Notes: generated by a model not told the origin, from the sequence alone. Shown: positions 38,040 to 47,221, counted from the first letter of the stretch. The stretch: 64,000 bases of DNA from DATGKG01 sp963783145 (GCA_963783145.1 CAWAMM010000002.1:124001-188000), one strand, 5' to 3'. Program-made: numbers and translations.

Positions 38040-39311
38040 GTGAATGAGACCGTATTGGTGGTGGATGATGAGGAACGCATCCGGTCGTCACTGCGTGGAA
38101 TTCTTAGCGACGAGGGCTTTCGAGTTCTCGATTCCGGGCGCGCCCCCGAGGTGATGGATCTGATCGAACGCGAGCATCCGGCAGTGGTGCTGCTCGACGT
38201 CTGGATGCCCGACATCGACGGAATAGAGCTCCTGCGCCGCATCAAGTCCGAGCGCCCGGAGGTTCCGGTTATCATGATCTCCGGACACGCGAACATTCAG
38301 AGCGCGGTGGCTGCGACCAAGTTGGGCGCGGCGGATTTTATCCAGAAGCCGTTCTCGGTGACCGGATTGCTGGCATCAATCGCACGGGTTCTAGATGGTG
38401 GCGAAGCTGGCCGGGTACCGGGGAGTGTCACGGAACCTGGTGCTACCAACGGTGTCTCGTCGGTAGCACCGATGGCGCAGGGCGCGCGACACCAGCGCAC
38501 CCTCGCGCGCTCGATCGTATTCGGTGGTCAGGGACTGCACACCGGGATGCGCACCGGCGTGATCTTACATCCGGCTCCGATCGATTTCGGAATCGTGTTC
38601 GCATCGTTGTCGGATGAAACCCAGATTCCGGTCCAACCCGAAAACGTTACCGATACAGGCTACAACACCACCCTCGCATCCGGAGCGCGTTCGGTGCGTA
38701 CGGTCGAGCATCTGCTGTCGGCGCTGCACGGGTTCGGCATCACCAATCTGCTGATAAAAACCGACGACGAGATTCCCGCGCTGGACGGATCGGCCGCCGA
38801 ATTTTGCCGCCAGATAGCCGAGGCCGGAGTAAAAGATCAGGATGCGACGGTAGAGCCGATTCGGATCGCGACTCCGATTACCATTCGCAGCAAAGGTGAC
38901 GAGTTCATAACCATCGAACCCGCCGATCATCTGATTATCGACTATACGCTGGACTATCCGGCGCCGATTGGCGTGCAGAAGGTCCACTTCGAGCTCACCT
39001 CCACCGAGGCCTATGTGAAGGAGGTCGCCCCAGCGCGAACCTTCGGTTTGGTGCGCGAGTTCTCGCAAATGAACCAGGTCGGCCTCGCGATGGGTGGACG
39101 CCTCGACAACGCCATCCTTGTCGATGATCAGAAAATCGTGAACACCAAGCTGCGATTTCCGAAGGAGTTCGCGCTGCACAAGGTGCTCGATCTGATAGGC
39201 GATCTATACCTGCTTGGGCGACCGCTCGAAGGCCATATTACGGCGTCCAAAACCGGGCATTCCGACAACCTTGCGATGGTCAAGGCGATTCGCGCCGCGA
39301 TTGCGAACTGA
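38040..39311 (+). CDS. lpxC: Response-regulator receiver domain fused to UDP-3-O-acyl-N-acetylglucosamine deacetylase (LpxC)
   Basis: One 423-residue frame. Residues 1-121 are a complete receiver: acidic D9/D10, phospho-acceptor D53 in VVLLDVWMPD, S81 and K103 in IQKPF. A 30-residue linker leads to LpxC (151-423): RTLARSIVFGGQGLHTG; E223/H224 in VRTVEHLLSALHG; PARTFGLVREFSQMNQVGLA; zinc ligands H380 and D384 in ALHKVLDLIGD; H407 in SKTGHSDN. All catalytic residues known from E. coli LpxC are present. LpxC commits UDP-GlcNAc to lipid A. The frame is uninterrupted across the linker, so this is a true fusion. It implies phosphorelay control of lipid A synthesis by the kinase upstream. Confidence 0.93.
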   Translation: MNETVLVVDDEERIRSSLRGILSDEGFRVLDSGRAPEVMDLIEREHPAVVLLDVWMPDIDGIELLRRIKSERPEVPVIMISGHANIQSAVAATKLGAADFIQKPFSVTGLLASIARVLDGGEAGRVPGSVTEPGATNGVSSVAPMAQGARHQRTLARSIVFGGQGLHTGMRTGVILHPAPIDFGIVFASLSDETQIPVQPENVTDTGYNTTLASGARSVRTVEHLLSALHGFGITNLLIKTDDEIPALDGSAAEFCRQIAEAGVKDQDATVEPIRIATPITIRSKGDEFITIEPADHLIIDYTLDYPAPIGVQKVHFELTSTEAYVKEVAPARTFGLVREFSQMNQVGLAMGGRLDNAILVDDQKIVNTKLRFPKEFALHKVLDLIGDLYLLGRPLEGHITASKTGHSDNLAMVKAIRAAIAN

Positions 39312-39319
39312 GGCGCGCC

Positions 39320-39416
39320 GCGGGTCTTTATATTTCCCTCGACTCCGCTTTGCTCCGCCTCGGGTACGGCTGCGCCGTGGCGCTGGCGCGCCCCCTTCGG
39401 GCCTCTTCCTGAAGAT
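39320..39416 (-). repeat. GC-rich leader repeat upstream of queC
   Basis: Read on the minus strand this spacer has CGAAGGGGGCGCGCCAGCGC, then CGAGGCGGAGCAAAGCGGAG and TCGAGGGAAAT. It is the same family as the elements upstream of the EF-G-like and ndk genes, in inverse orientation. Confidence 0.5.
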
Positions 39417-39419
39417 CCT

Positions 39420-40124
39420 GTGAAACACTTCGCCATCAAACCGGTTCGCGCGCGCGTTGCGGTGCTTGCCAGCGGCGGCCTCGACAGCTCGGTGCTGCTG
39501 GCCGAGCTCGCCCGCAAGGGCCGCCACGTCTTTCCGATTTATGTTCGCGCGGGCTTGCGATGGGAACGCGTCGAGGTTGCGACCTTGCGCAAATTTATCG
39601 CCGCGCTGAACCGCGACAACATCGAGCCGGTCGCCGTATTGGATTTTCCGACCGGCGATATCGCACGCGATCATTGGAGTGTGACCGGCAAGGTGCCGGG
39701 CTATCGCGCCGCGCTCGAATCCAACTACATCCCGGGCCGCAATTTGAGCTTGCTGGCCAAGGCCGCGATGTTCTGCGCGCGCAATCGCATCGGTGAAATC
39801 GCGATGGCGCTGCTGGAGAGCAATCCATTCCCGGATACGCGGCCGGAGTTCTTCCGCGCCGTCGAGCGCGCTGTGAAACTCGGCATGGAACTTCCTTTGA
39901 AGGTGCTGACCCCATTTGAGGGTCTGGAAAAGTCCGAGGTCATCAAGAAGGGCAGGGCGCTGCCGTTGGAGCTGACGCTCTCATGCGCGAATCCACGCGG
40001 ATCGCTTCATTGCGGGGCGTGCACTAAATGCGCTGAGCGTGTGGAAGGGTTTCGCACCGCCGGCATCGCCGACCCGACGCGCTATGCGCGACCCCCCGCG
40101 GACGATCAGGATTGCGTGTCCTGA
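39420..40124 (+). CDS. queC: QueC-like 7-cyano-7-deazaguanine synthase
   Basis: 234 residues from GTG 39420. PP-loop ATP-binding motif VLASGGLDSSVLLAELA, SNYIPGRNLSLLAKAAMFCA typical of QueC, and the C-terminal zinc-binding Cys set in LTLSCANPRGSLHCGACTKC. QueC makes preQ0 for queuosine or for deazaguanine DNA modification. The other queuosine genes are not here. The sequence is somewhat diverged from classical QueC, so a related ExsB-type ligase remains possible. Convergent overlap of 19 bases with the parvulin gene. Confidence 0.85.
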   Translation: MKHFAIKPVRARVAVLASGGLDSSVLLAELARKGRHVFPIYVRAGLRWERVEVATLRKFIAALNRDNIEPVAVLDFPTGDIARDHWSVTGKVPGYRAALESNYIPGRNLSLLAKAAMFCARNRIGEIAMALLESNPFPDTRPEFFRAVERAVKLGMELPLKVLTPFEGLEKSEVIKKGRALPLELTLSCANPRGSLHCGACTKCAERVEGFRTAGIADPTRYARPPADDQDCVS

Positions 40125-41188
40125 GGTTCGTCCGACTCCCCGGGCATCTTGCTGAACTTGATCTTCGCGTCCTTGGCGAGGCCCTTGAGCACGTTCTTCA
40201 CGATGTACTCCTCGTTGTAATCGAGCAGCACCATCGCGATCTTCGCCTTCACCGCGCTCAGCGGCGCGTAGGTGGCGCCGCGTCGATCGGTGACCTTCAG
40301 GAAGCTGAATCCGAGGTTCGATTGCAGGATGCTCGAGACTTGCCCGACCGGCGTCCCGAACGCGAGCTGGTCCACCACCGGTGGAAGCTGACCCTTGGTA
40401 AAGTAGCCGAGGTCGCCGCCCTTCGACGCGGTCGTGGCGTCTTGCGAATTCGCTTTCGCCAGTGCCGCGAAGTCCTTGGTCGTGCGCGCTTCATCCCGCA
40501 GCTTGGTGATGTGCTTCATCCCGTCCGCCTTCTGCGCGTCAGTCGCATTGGGCGGCAGCTTGATCGCGATATGTGACAGGCGCACCTCGCCGGGATCCTG
40601 GACGAACAGGTCCTTATGTTCATCGTAGTAGCGCTGGATTTCCTGCTCGCTCGGCTGAACCTTATGTTTTTCAAATTCCTCGTCGAACATCTTTTCGATT
40701 TCCATCGAGCCCCGCACCTGGTCGAGCAGGATCTGGTCCGGCGCGCTCCCGGTCGAGGGCGCGGTCTCGCCGCCGAGGCCCTGGACCTGGAACTCGCGCG
40801 CACGCTGGGCCACTTCGCCCTCGGGAATCTTGATGCCCCGGCGCTCAGCCTCCTGAATGAGCAATTGGCGGCTGACCAGGTTCTCCATCGCATCTTTGAA
40901 GACCGCGCGCGTCTCCTCGGTGGTGTTGGCATTAATGAGGCGCTGCTCAGTCTTCGCGTAATCGCGCACCTGTGCGAGGGTGATCGGCGCGCCATTAACA
41001 GTAACTACGACCGGGTCTTTGGGATCGGGTTTGACCAGCGGCAGGATGCCGAGGAATCGCTGTTGCCAGGACAGGCCCGAAGATTGAGGCTGTTGCGCCG
41101 AGGTAATTGGGGCGCTTGCAAGCGCGACGGCGATCGCCACAATCAGGCCAGCAAGGAAAGGAATGCGTTTATACATTTGTTTGGTCAC
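40106..41188 (-). CDS. SurA/PrsA-like peptidylprolyl isomerase
   Basis: 360 residues with a signal peptide (LIVAIAVALASAPITSAQQ), a SurA_N-like chaperone region (VVVTVNGAPITLAQVRDYAK) and a parvulin domain at about 200-305 (EVRLSHIAIKLPPNATDAQK, ASKGGDLGYFTKGQLPPVV, VSSILQSNLGFSFLKV). It would fold outer-membrane proteins in the periplasm. No outer-membrane protein gene adjoins it. Confidence 0.92.
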   Translation of the reverse strand: MTKQMYKRIPFLAGLIVAIAVALASAPITSAQQPQSSGLSWQQRFLGILPLVKPDPKDPVVVTVNGAPITLAQVRDYAKTEQRLINANTTEETRAVFKDAMENLVSRQLLIQEAERRGIKIPEGEVAQRAREFQVQGLGGETAPSTGSAPDQILLDQVRGSMEIEKMFDEEFEKHKVQPSEQEIQRYYDEHKDLFVQDPGEVRLSHIAIKLPPNATDAQKADGMKHITKLRDEARTTKDFAALAKANSQDATTASKGGDLGYFTKGQLPPVVDQLAFGTPVGQVSSILQSNLGFSFLKVTDRRGATYAPLSAVKAKIAMVLLDYNEEYIVKNVLKGLAKDAKIKFSKMPGESDEPQDTQS

Positions 41189-41247
41189 GTGCGAATGACA
41201 TCATCGGGTACACGCATAGAACTATATCGGTCAAGGGCATATTTGCG

Positions 41248-41448
41248 ATGAGACAACTGCGGCGCGTCTCGATCGTGGTTGCGATCATCGCCAGCGTGTT
41301 CGCGTTGGTGTCCGGAACGATCCTGTTTTTCGTGATCGAGCCGCCGTTTCTCGCCTCGATTTTTCTCACCTCCGCGGCGAGCGCGATCGGATGCTTCATC
41401 GTGTCCGCGGTTGCGGGCTATTTCAGCAACGACGAACCCTCCGATTGA
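41248..41448 (+). CDS. Small two-helix membrane protein
   Basis: 66 residues from ATG 41248, with helices IVVAIIASVFALVSGTILFF and SIFLTSAASAIGCFIVSAVA. The frame extends upstream to 41107, but that part is antisense to the parvulin gene. Its end overlaps the convergent NRDE gene by 31 bases. No family recognised. Confidence 0.55.
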   Translation: MRQLRRVSIVVAIIASVFALVSGTILFFVIEPPFLASIFLTSAASAIGCFIVSAVAGYFSNDEPSD

Positions 41449-42200
41449 GCCGGCACGTCCGCCGCCTCGTATGCGGTTTTGCACGGCGGCCCCGGCGCGA
41501 AGTAGTGCTCGATATCGTCGTCGTCCCGCCCGACGAAAATCTGGCTCGACGAGCGCGTCCCATAAGCGTCAAGGTGCATGCAAATCGAATTGGGCCGTCC
41601 CGAACGCGGATCGAGCTGCGTGTTGTGATCGGCGAGCAGATGCCGAAGCTGGACGCGCCTGAGCAGCGGATCGCGGCGGAAGCCGACATCCTTACCGAGC
41701 GCGGCGAACTTCTCATACGACGCACTGATGCGCGGACATTCGAAATCGTTGACATCGAGATTGGTCAGCAGATGGAAACCCGGTTGGAGCTGCACCACCT
41801 CGATGCGCTCGATGCGGTTATACGCGACGAAGGTGGCGTCGCGCGACGCAATCAGCAGGTTAAACGGATTGTAATCCTGGGCGCGCTGATGGGCGGCAAA
41901 GTCCGCGGCCTCGCGCGCGGTGCGGCATCGCAAGGCGTCGAGGGCGAGCAGGCCGCGCGACCGCGCATCGGGATTGGGCGGCGCCTCGGTGCGACGATTG
42001 AGCAGCCCCGCGACGAGGCCATACTCATTGACGCCGAGCCAGGTGCCTCCGGCGCGCAGGTCCTTGCCTCCGACGACATGCGGCCGCTCGCACAGCGTGG
42101 TCGGCTTGGCGGCGGGCCGGTCGAGGTACTCGTCGCGATTGGCGGCGATTACCACCGGATAGTCGTCGGTCATCTGGAAATAGATTGCGAGTGTGCACAT
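41418..42200 (-). CDS. NRDE family protein (TANGO2-like)
   Basis: 260 residues. Starts MCTLAIYFQ with a Cys2 able to act as an Ntn-type nucleophile, followed by the name-giving ANRDEYLDRPA and GGKDLRAGGTWLGVNEYGLV. Bacterial members of this family are of uncertain function; the eukaryotic relative TANGO2 has been linked to lipid and heme handling. Divergent from the GloVer protein. Confidence 0.9.
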   Translation of the reverse strand: MCTLAIYFQMTDDYPVVIAANRDEYLDRPAAKPTTLCERPHVVGGKDLRAGGTWLGVNEYGLVAGLLNRRTEAPPNPDARSRGLLALDALRCRTAREAADFAAHQRAQDYNPFNLLIASRDATFVAYNRIERIEVVQLQPGFHLLTNLDVNDFECPRISASYEKFAALGKDVGFRRDPLLRRVQLRHLLADHNTQLDPRSGRPNSICMHLDAYGTRSSSQIFVGRDDDDIEHYFAPGPPCKTAYEAADVPAQSEGSSLLK

Positions 42201-42331
42201 ATGATTGGTGCGGCTCTCCGAATGCGGTGATGCCGCCGATTCCCAAATTGGCAGGCATCATAGCGCCCGCACAAGAGGCCGCGTAGGGGTGAACATCAGG
42301 CAATGTTGTGCCACCATCAGTTAGCGGGGGA

Positions 42332-43588
42332 ATGATGTTGAACACGATTCGCGCAGTCGCCGTGGTGGCGATTATAGCAGTTGCGGGATCCGCGATGGCC
42401 GCCTCCTCCAGCGCGACGATTTACTCCTTTGGAACTGCGGTCGGCGACGGCGCGCAGCCCAAGGGAACTCTGACTGACGTCAATGGGGTTCTGTTCGGCC
42501 GGACCACGGAGACGTTCAAAGTCGTCGAGAAGAAGATAGAGCCCGGTGTGCAAATCCTTTCAAATAAAGGGGTGAAGCTCGGTGGCGTGATTTTCTCCCT
42601 CGATCCGAGCAACAGCACCTATAATATTCTCCACACCTTTCCGGCCTCCAAGCATGACGGCGAAAATCCGCGCCATGATGCGATGACGCTTTTGAATGGC
42701 GTGTTGTATGGGTCGACGCTGCAGGGCGGAAAGGATGGCGGCACGATTTTCAGCATCAACGACGACGGCTCCGGGTACGTAAAGCTGAATGACCTCGCAT
42801 CGAAGACCGGGGACCAGCAGCATAGCTGCTTCGTCGTCATCGACAACGTTCTCTATGCGATGACGGCATCGGGCGGTTCGCACGAAGGCGGCGTCATCTA
42901 CTCGGTGAATCCCGACGGCTCCAACTTTACCGTCCTGCACAACTTCAAACCGATCGAAGGCGACGAACCCCACGGGCGGCTCAGCTATGACGGCGCTCAG
43001 CTCTATGGCATGACCAGGAAAGGCATCATAATTCCCGGCGGTGGGCCCGCCGGAAGAATTATAGATCCAAAACCAAGAAGGACTTTTGGAACGATTTTCC
43101 AAATCGATCCCGATGGCTCGAACTACAACGTCCTCCACTATTTTTTCGGCGGCGCGCATGATGGCGCGACCACCGACCACGGATACGTCGTCCTCGATGT
43201 CAACAACGTTCTCTATGGCCTGACCACTTTCGGTGGTTCGGCCAACAAGGGAGTGATTTTCAGCATCGACAACGACGGCAGCGAGTTCGCTTTGCTGCAT
43301 ACTTTCGTAGGCGGCGCGAGCGATGGCGCGAATCCCTACGGCTCGCTGCTCATCAATGGCACCGACCTCTATGGGACCACTGCCAGTGGCGGCGCCTCGA
43401 ACAAGGGCACCGTGTTTCACATCAGCACCGATGGAAGCGGCTTCTCGATCCTCCACAGCTTCGCCGGCAATCCCGACGGCGAAAAGCCGATCGACAATGT
43501 CATCATGCTGAACGCCACGCTCTACGGAATGACTGTTTTCGGCGGCACCGACAACGAGGGCACTATCTTCGCGATTCCACTACAATGA
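42332..43588 (+). CDS. Exported GloVer-repeat protein, probable seven-bladed propeller
   Basis: ATG 42332 (ATGATG) follows GGGGGAA and gives a signal peptide (AVVAIIAVAGSAMAA). The rest is seven imperfect repeats of about 55 residues with the core LYGxT..GG....GTIFxIxxDGS....LHxF, for example VLYGSTLQGGKDGGTIFSIN and VLYGLTTFGGSANKG. This is the choice-of-anchor GloVer repeat. Seven units suggest a closed beta-propeller. Function unknown; likely periplasmic or secreted. Confidence 0.85.
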   Translation: MMLNTIRAVAVVAIIAVAGSAMAASSSATIYSFGTAVGDGAQPKGTLTDVNGVLFGRTTETFKVVEKKIEPGVQILSNKGVKLGGVIFSLDPSNSTYNILHTFPASKHDGENPRHDAMTLLNGVLYGSTLQGGKDGGTIFSINDDGSGYVKLNDLASKTGDQQHSCFVVIDNVLYAMTASGGSHEGGVIYSVNPDGSNFTVLHNFKPIEGDEPHGRLSYDGAQLYGMTRKGIIIPGGGPAGRIIDPKPRRTFGTIFQIDPDGSNYNVLHYFFGGAHDGATTDHGYVVLDVNNVLYGLTTFGGSANKGVIFSIDNDGSEFALLHTFVGGASDGANPYGSLLINGTDLYGTTASGGASNKGTVFHISTDGSGFSILHSFAGNPDGEKPIDNVIMLNATLYGMTVFGGTDNEGTIFAIPLQ

Positions 43589-43592
43589 TTAT

Positions 43593-44810
43593 GTGAGCGC
43601 GGCCTCTCGATACGATGTGATCGTGATTGGCGCCGGCATCGTCGGCAGCTCGATCACGATGGCGCTCGCGGAGCGTGGCAAGCGCACCCTAACGATCGAT
43701 ATCGATTTGTCGGGGCGGCTCAGCTCGAGCGAGAACAATGCCGGCGGTGTGCGTGCGACGTGGTGGGAGGCCGTCAACATCAGCTTATGTCGCGCGTCGA
43801 TCAAGTATTACGAGAGCATCGCGAGCGAGGTCGGCTTCCGGCAGAAGGGTTACCTCTGGCTCTACGATGCCGAAACCTGGCCCAAGGCGCTGGCGCATGT
43901 CGACCTGCAGCGCAGCCTCGGCCATCCGATTGAAACGCTGAGGGCCAATGAGGTGCATCAGCGCGTGCCGGAGATCGATCGTCTCGAAGGCATCGAGGGC
44001 GCGACGTTCTCGCCCCGCGACGGCCTCATCAACCCGAACCTGCTGAAGAATCACTATCGCGATCGCGCCAAGGAGTTGGGCGCGCAGTTTCGCGACGGCG
44101 TTTACATTTATGCGATCGACAACCGCGGGGATGGCGTCCGCATCGACACCTGGCACGCCGACGAGCCGATGTCTGACGCGGCTCTGATGCGCATGATGAC
44201 ACAGGATGGCCCCGGCGAAGCCGAGGTTGGGCATCTGGAAACGCTGGAGGCCGACGCCATCGTGATCGCGGGCGGCGCATGGTCGCGCAACGTGCTGCGC
44301 CTGCTCGGCCTCAAGGATTATAGCGAGCCGATTCGCCGCCAGATCAGCGTCGTCGACAACCGCGAGTTTAACCTCGCAGCGTATGGCATGATCGTCGATA
44401 CCACCGGGCTCTATTTTCACAACGAAGGGCAGCACATCCTCGCGGGATATTCTCCGCCCGAAGCTCCCGGTTACCATTTCAACTACGACGGCGAGGAATT
44501 CTTCCTCAAGGAAATCTGGCCGCGCATGTACGCGCGGATGTCTCGATGCGAGCGGCTGCGCCACGTCACCGGATGGGCCGGCCTCTATGAAGTCTCACCC
44601 GATCGCAGCGCCATCGTCGGGTTGGCCGCGCCGTCGGTCTACGAGGCGCATTCGTTCAGCGGACGCGGCGTGATGCAGTCCTATGGCGTGGGCCAGGCGC
44701 TCGCGGGGTTTATCGCCGATGGCAAATATCCGCCGATGCTTGATGCCTCGGCATTCGCACGCACCCGCTTCGAGCGCAATCGCCTGGTATTTGAGGAACT
44801 CCACATCTAG
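43593..44810 (+). CDS. FAD-dependent oxidoreductase (DAO family)
   Basis: 405 residues from GTG 43593, four bases after the GloVer stop. The N-terminal dinucleotide fold is VIVIGAGIVGSSITMALAER; NAGGVRATWWEAVN and the C-terminal RHVTGWAGLYEVSPDRSAIV and GRGVMQSYGVGQALAG are typical of DadA/sarcosine-oxidase-like enzymes. It probably oxidises an amine or amino acid with FAD. No covalent flavin site is evident. Confidence 0.88.
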   Translation: MSAASRYDVIVIGAGIVGSSITMALAERGKRTLTIDIDLSGRLSSSENNAGGVRATWWEAVNISLCRASIKYYESIASEVGFRQKGYLWLYDAETWPKALAHVDLQRSLGHPIETLRANEVHQRVPEIDRLEGIEGATFSPRDGLINPNLLKNHYRDRAKELGAQFRDGVYIYAIDNRGDGVRIDTWHADEPMSDAALMRMMTQDGPGEAEVGHLETLEADAIVIAGGAWSRNVLRLLGLKDYSEPIRRQISVVDNREFNLAAYGMIVDTTGLYFHNEGQHILAGYSPPEAPGYHFNYDGEEFFLKEIWPRMYARMSRCERLRHVTGWAGLYEVSPDRSAIVGLAAPSVYEAHSFSGRGVMQSYGVGQALAGFIADGKYPPMLDASAFARTRFERNRLVFEELHI

Positions 44811-44846
44811 GTTTCACGCGCGCGCGATCTTCTATACATAGATCGG

Positions 44847-45725
44847 ATGCGGAAATTTCCATTCGTCACGGTCGATGTGTTCACCACGCGCGCGTTGGAG
44901 GGAAATCCGGTCGCGGTTTTCACCGACGCGCGCGGGTTGAGCGACGTCGAGATGCAGGACATCGCGCGCGAGACGCGGCTGTCGGAAACGACTTTCATTG
45001 TTCCGCGTGACGAAGCAGCCGAGCACGCCGATGGCGTCAAGGTGCGTATCTTTACGATTGCGGAGGAGCTTCCGTTCGCGGGTCATCCGACGCTCGGCAC
45101 CGCATCGGTAATCGCCAACGCTCGCAACGTCGATGATGTCGTGCTCGATCTCAAGGTGGGAAAAATTCCGGTCGTTTTCAAATCCACTCCCGGTGGCCGC
45201 TTCGGTGAGATGACGCAGCGCGATCCTGAGTTCGGTAAAATTCATGAGGCCGAAGCGATCTCGACGGTGACCGGCATTCCCGTAGCGGAGATCGACACCT
45301 CGATTCCGATTCAAACGGTGTCGACCGGATTCGCATTCGCGATCGTACCGCTTCGTTCGCTTGCGACGTTGGAAAAACTCCGCGTCGATTTGGCGAAGAT
45401 ATACGGCTACCTCGCAACCACCGATGCATCGCATTTCTTCTTCGTGACGCGCGATACGCGAGGCGAAGCGGGATTGCGCGCCCGAATGATGTTTTACGGC
45501 GGTGAGGATCCTGCGACCGGCTCCGCCTCCGGATGCGCCGCGGCATGGATGGTTCGTCACTGCGTCGCGAAGCCCGACGAGCAGGTGCTCATTCTGCAGG
45601 GCGTCGAGATGAAGCGCCCGAGCCGAATCCACGTTCGCGCTAGTTCGGATGGCGCCCGCGTTCACAATGTTCGCGTCGGAGGCTACTGCGCCGAGGTGAT
45701 GCGCGGCGAGCTGAGCTTGCCCTGA
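44847..45725 (+). CDS. PhzF family isomerase
   Basis: 292 residues with the diaminopimelate-epimerase-like PhzF fold: VDVFTTRALEGNPVAVF, catalytic-type E47 in RLSETTFIV, ELPFAGHPTLGTA and EDPATGSASGCAA. The true substrate of such stand-alone members is generally unknown; no phenazine genes adjoin. It lies in a forward run from 42.3 to 46.7 kb. Confidence 0.92.
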   Translation: MRKFPFVTVDVFTTRALEGNPVAVFTDARGLSDVEMQDIARETRLSETTFIVPRDEAAEHADGVKVRIFTIAEELPFAGHPTLGTASVIANARNVDDVVLDLKVGKIPVVFKSTPGGRFGEMTQRDPEFGKIHEAEAISTVTGIPVAEIDTSIPIQTVSTGFAFAIVPLRSLATLEKLRVDLAKIYGYLATTDASHFFFVTRDTRGEAGLRARMMFYGGEDPATGSASGCAAAWMVRHCVAKPDEQVLILQGVEMKRPSRIHVRASSDGARVHNVRVGGYCAEVMRGELSLP

Positions 45726-45727
45726 AG

Positions 45728-46714
45728 ATGGAGCTTACGCCGCGCCGTCGCATCGCCGCCGAGATCATCTCGCTGGTGTACATCGCCATCATCGCGTTGG
45801 TGGCGAATGCGACCGGCGCATTCTACGTACTGTTTCCCGAACTCGGCGCGCTCTCGCATGACGTTTTCACGCGCCCGCACGGAACCTGGGCCAACACTCC
45901 GATCCTCCTCGCGATCACTCCGGTTATCACCGGCGCGATCGGAATCGTGATCACGAATGCGCTGCCGTATGGATTTTTCTCGGTGCTGCTCAACGTGATT
46001 GGAGCGATCATCGTGGTACTCGGATTGCGCTCGCCGGTCGCGCCCGCAATCTCCGCCGGACTCCTGCCGTTGGTGCTCGGCGTCACCAGTTGGTGGTATC
46101 CGCCCGGGATTATGTTCGGGACGGTGTTGCTCGCGGCGCTGTCGATTCCATGGAAGCGCTATGCCGCGGGCGAGGAGTTGCCGATCGTCGAAAGCGCCGA
46201 GGAAGTCGCGGAAGACCTCACACATGAGGTCGCGGCGCCGGTGCGCGCGCGATGGGAGAAAATCGCGGCGCTGCTCGCATTCGTCGCGGTCGCAGTGCTG
46301 GCGGTGAAACTCACCGGCTGGCGCTTCATCCTGTTTCCACCGCTGGTGGTGATCGGATTCGAGATGTTCGTGCATCCTGACATTTGTCCCTGGGCGAAGC
46401 GTCCGTTGATGTTGCCAGTCGCATGCTTTTTGACCGCACTCGGCGGCTTCATTTTCTGGAAGTTCCTCGGCGTCACGCCGCTCACCGCCGCACTGTGTAT
46501 GGGATGGGGCATCATTGTATTGCGGACGCTGGATTTGCATGTGCCGCCGGCGCTCGCGGTCGCGCTGCTGCCGCTGGTGATGACGCATCCGACACTGATT
46601 TATCCCTTCGCCGTCGGCCTCGGCACGCTGCTGCTCACCGGATGGTTTTTTCTCTGCGAGTGGATGCTGGCGGATTTCGCACCATCAACGGCCGTCGGAG
46701 CGCACGCGCGCTAG
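45728..46714 (+). CDS. HPP-like integral membrane protein with internal duplication
   Basis: 328 residues, about nine membrane helices. Two halves look related: FPELGALSHDVFTRPHGTWA in the first and FPPLVVIGFEMFVHPDICPW in the second, each followed by helices of the same character, with a charged loop (EEVAEDLTHEVAAPVRARWE) between. The pattern recalls the HPP family but with two copies. Starts 2 bases after the PhzF stop, so coupled. Possible small-ion or nitrite-type permease; that is inference. Confidence 0.65.
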   Translation: MELTPRRRIAAEIISLVYIAIIALVANATGAFYVLFPELGALSHDVFTRPHGTWANTPILLAITPVITGAIGIVITNALPYGFFSVLLNVIGAIIVVLGLRSPVAPAISAGLLPLVLGVTSWWYPPGIMFGTVLLAALSIPWKRYAAGEELPIVESAEEVAEDLTHEVAAPVRARWEKIAALLAFVAVAVLAVKLTGWRFILFPPLVVIGFEMFVHPDICPWAKRPLMLPVACFLTALGGFIFWKFLGVTPLTAALCMGWGIIVLRTLDLHVPPALAVALLPLVMTHPTLIYPFAVGLGTLLLTGWFFLCEWMLADFAPSTAVGAHAR

Positions 46715-46791
46715 CAGGGGCGTACTTACGATCTCCAGGTTGATTGCAGAGGACGCATGGCGTGGTAGTTTGCGTTCCATCGGAGGATGCC

Positions 46792-47217
46792 ATGGCGGAA
46801 CTTTTTCATGTCGGACTCACGGTGAAAGATCTCGACCGGTCGCTCGCCTTCTATCGCGACGTTGCGGGAATGACGGCAGGCAAAATCCAACTGGGTCAAA
46901 GCGCCGAATTCGATACGCTAACCAATAATCCGGGTGCGCGGCTTCGCGCCGTTCATCTGCGCGCCGGATCGTTCATGCTACAGCTCCTGGAATATCAGGC
47001 TGGTGGAGGAACCACTCTCGACCTCCATCATAACAATGTCGGCAGTCCGCATTTTTGCTTCGGTGTGCCCGATGTGGAGGCGAAGCTTGCTGAAGTGCAG
47101 GCGCGCGGCGATGTGAAAATCACTTCGGGAATCGTGCCGATCGCGCGCAATGCGCGGAGCTTCTACACCGAAGATCCCGACGGCGTCCCGGTCGAGTTCG
47201 TTCAAATCGCGAAATGA
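46792..47217 (+). CDS. VOC (glyoxalase/bleomycin resistance) family protein
   Basis: ATG 46792 (MAELFHVGLTVKDLDRSLAF) follows GGAGG. 141 residues with the paired beta-alpha-beta modules; His in FHVGLTV and HFCFGVPD and Glu in PDGVPVEFVQI are plausible metal ligands. Could be a lactoylglutathione-lyase-like or dioxygenase-like enzyme; substrate unknown. Confidence 0.88.
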   Translation: MAELFHVGLTVKDLDRSLAFYRDVAGMTAGKIQLGQSAEFDTLTNNPGARLRAVHLRAGSFMLQLLEYQAGGGTTLDLHHNNVGSPHFCFGVPDVEAKLAEVQARGDVKITSGIVPIARNARSFYTEDPDGVPVEFVQIAK

Positions 47218-47221
47218 TCCG

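Noticed and set aside
39420..40124. Deazaguanine DNA-modification (dpd) island around queC
   Set aside because: No dpd genes, other preQ0 genes or restriction genes adjoin; only the parvulin gene follows.
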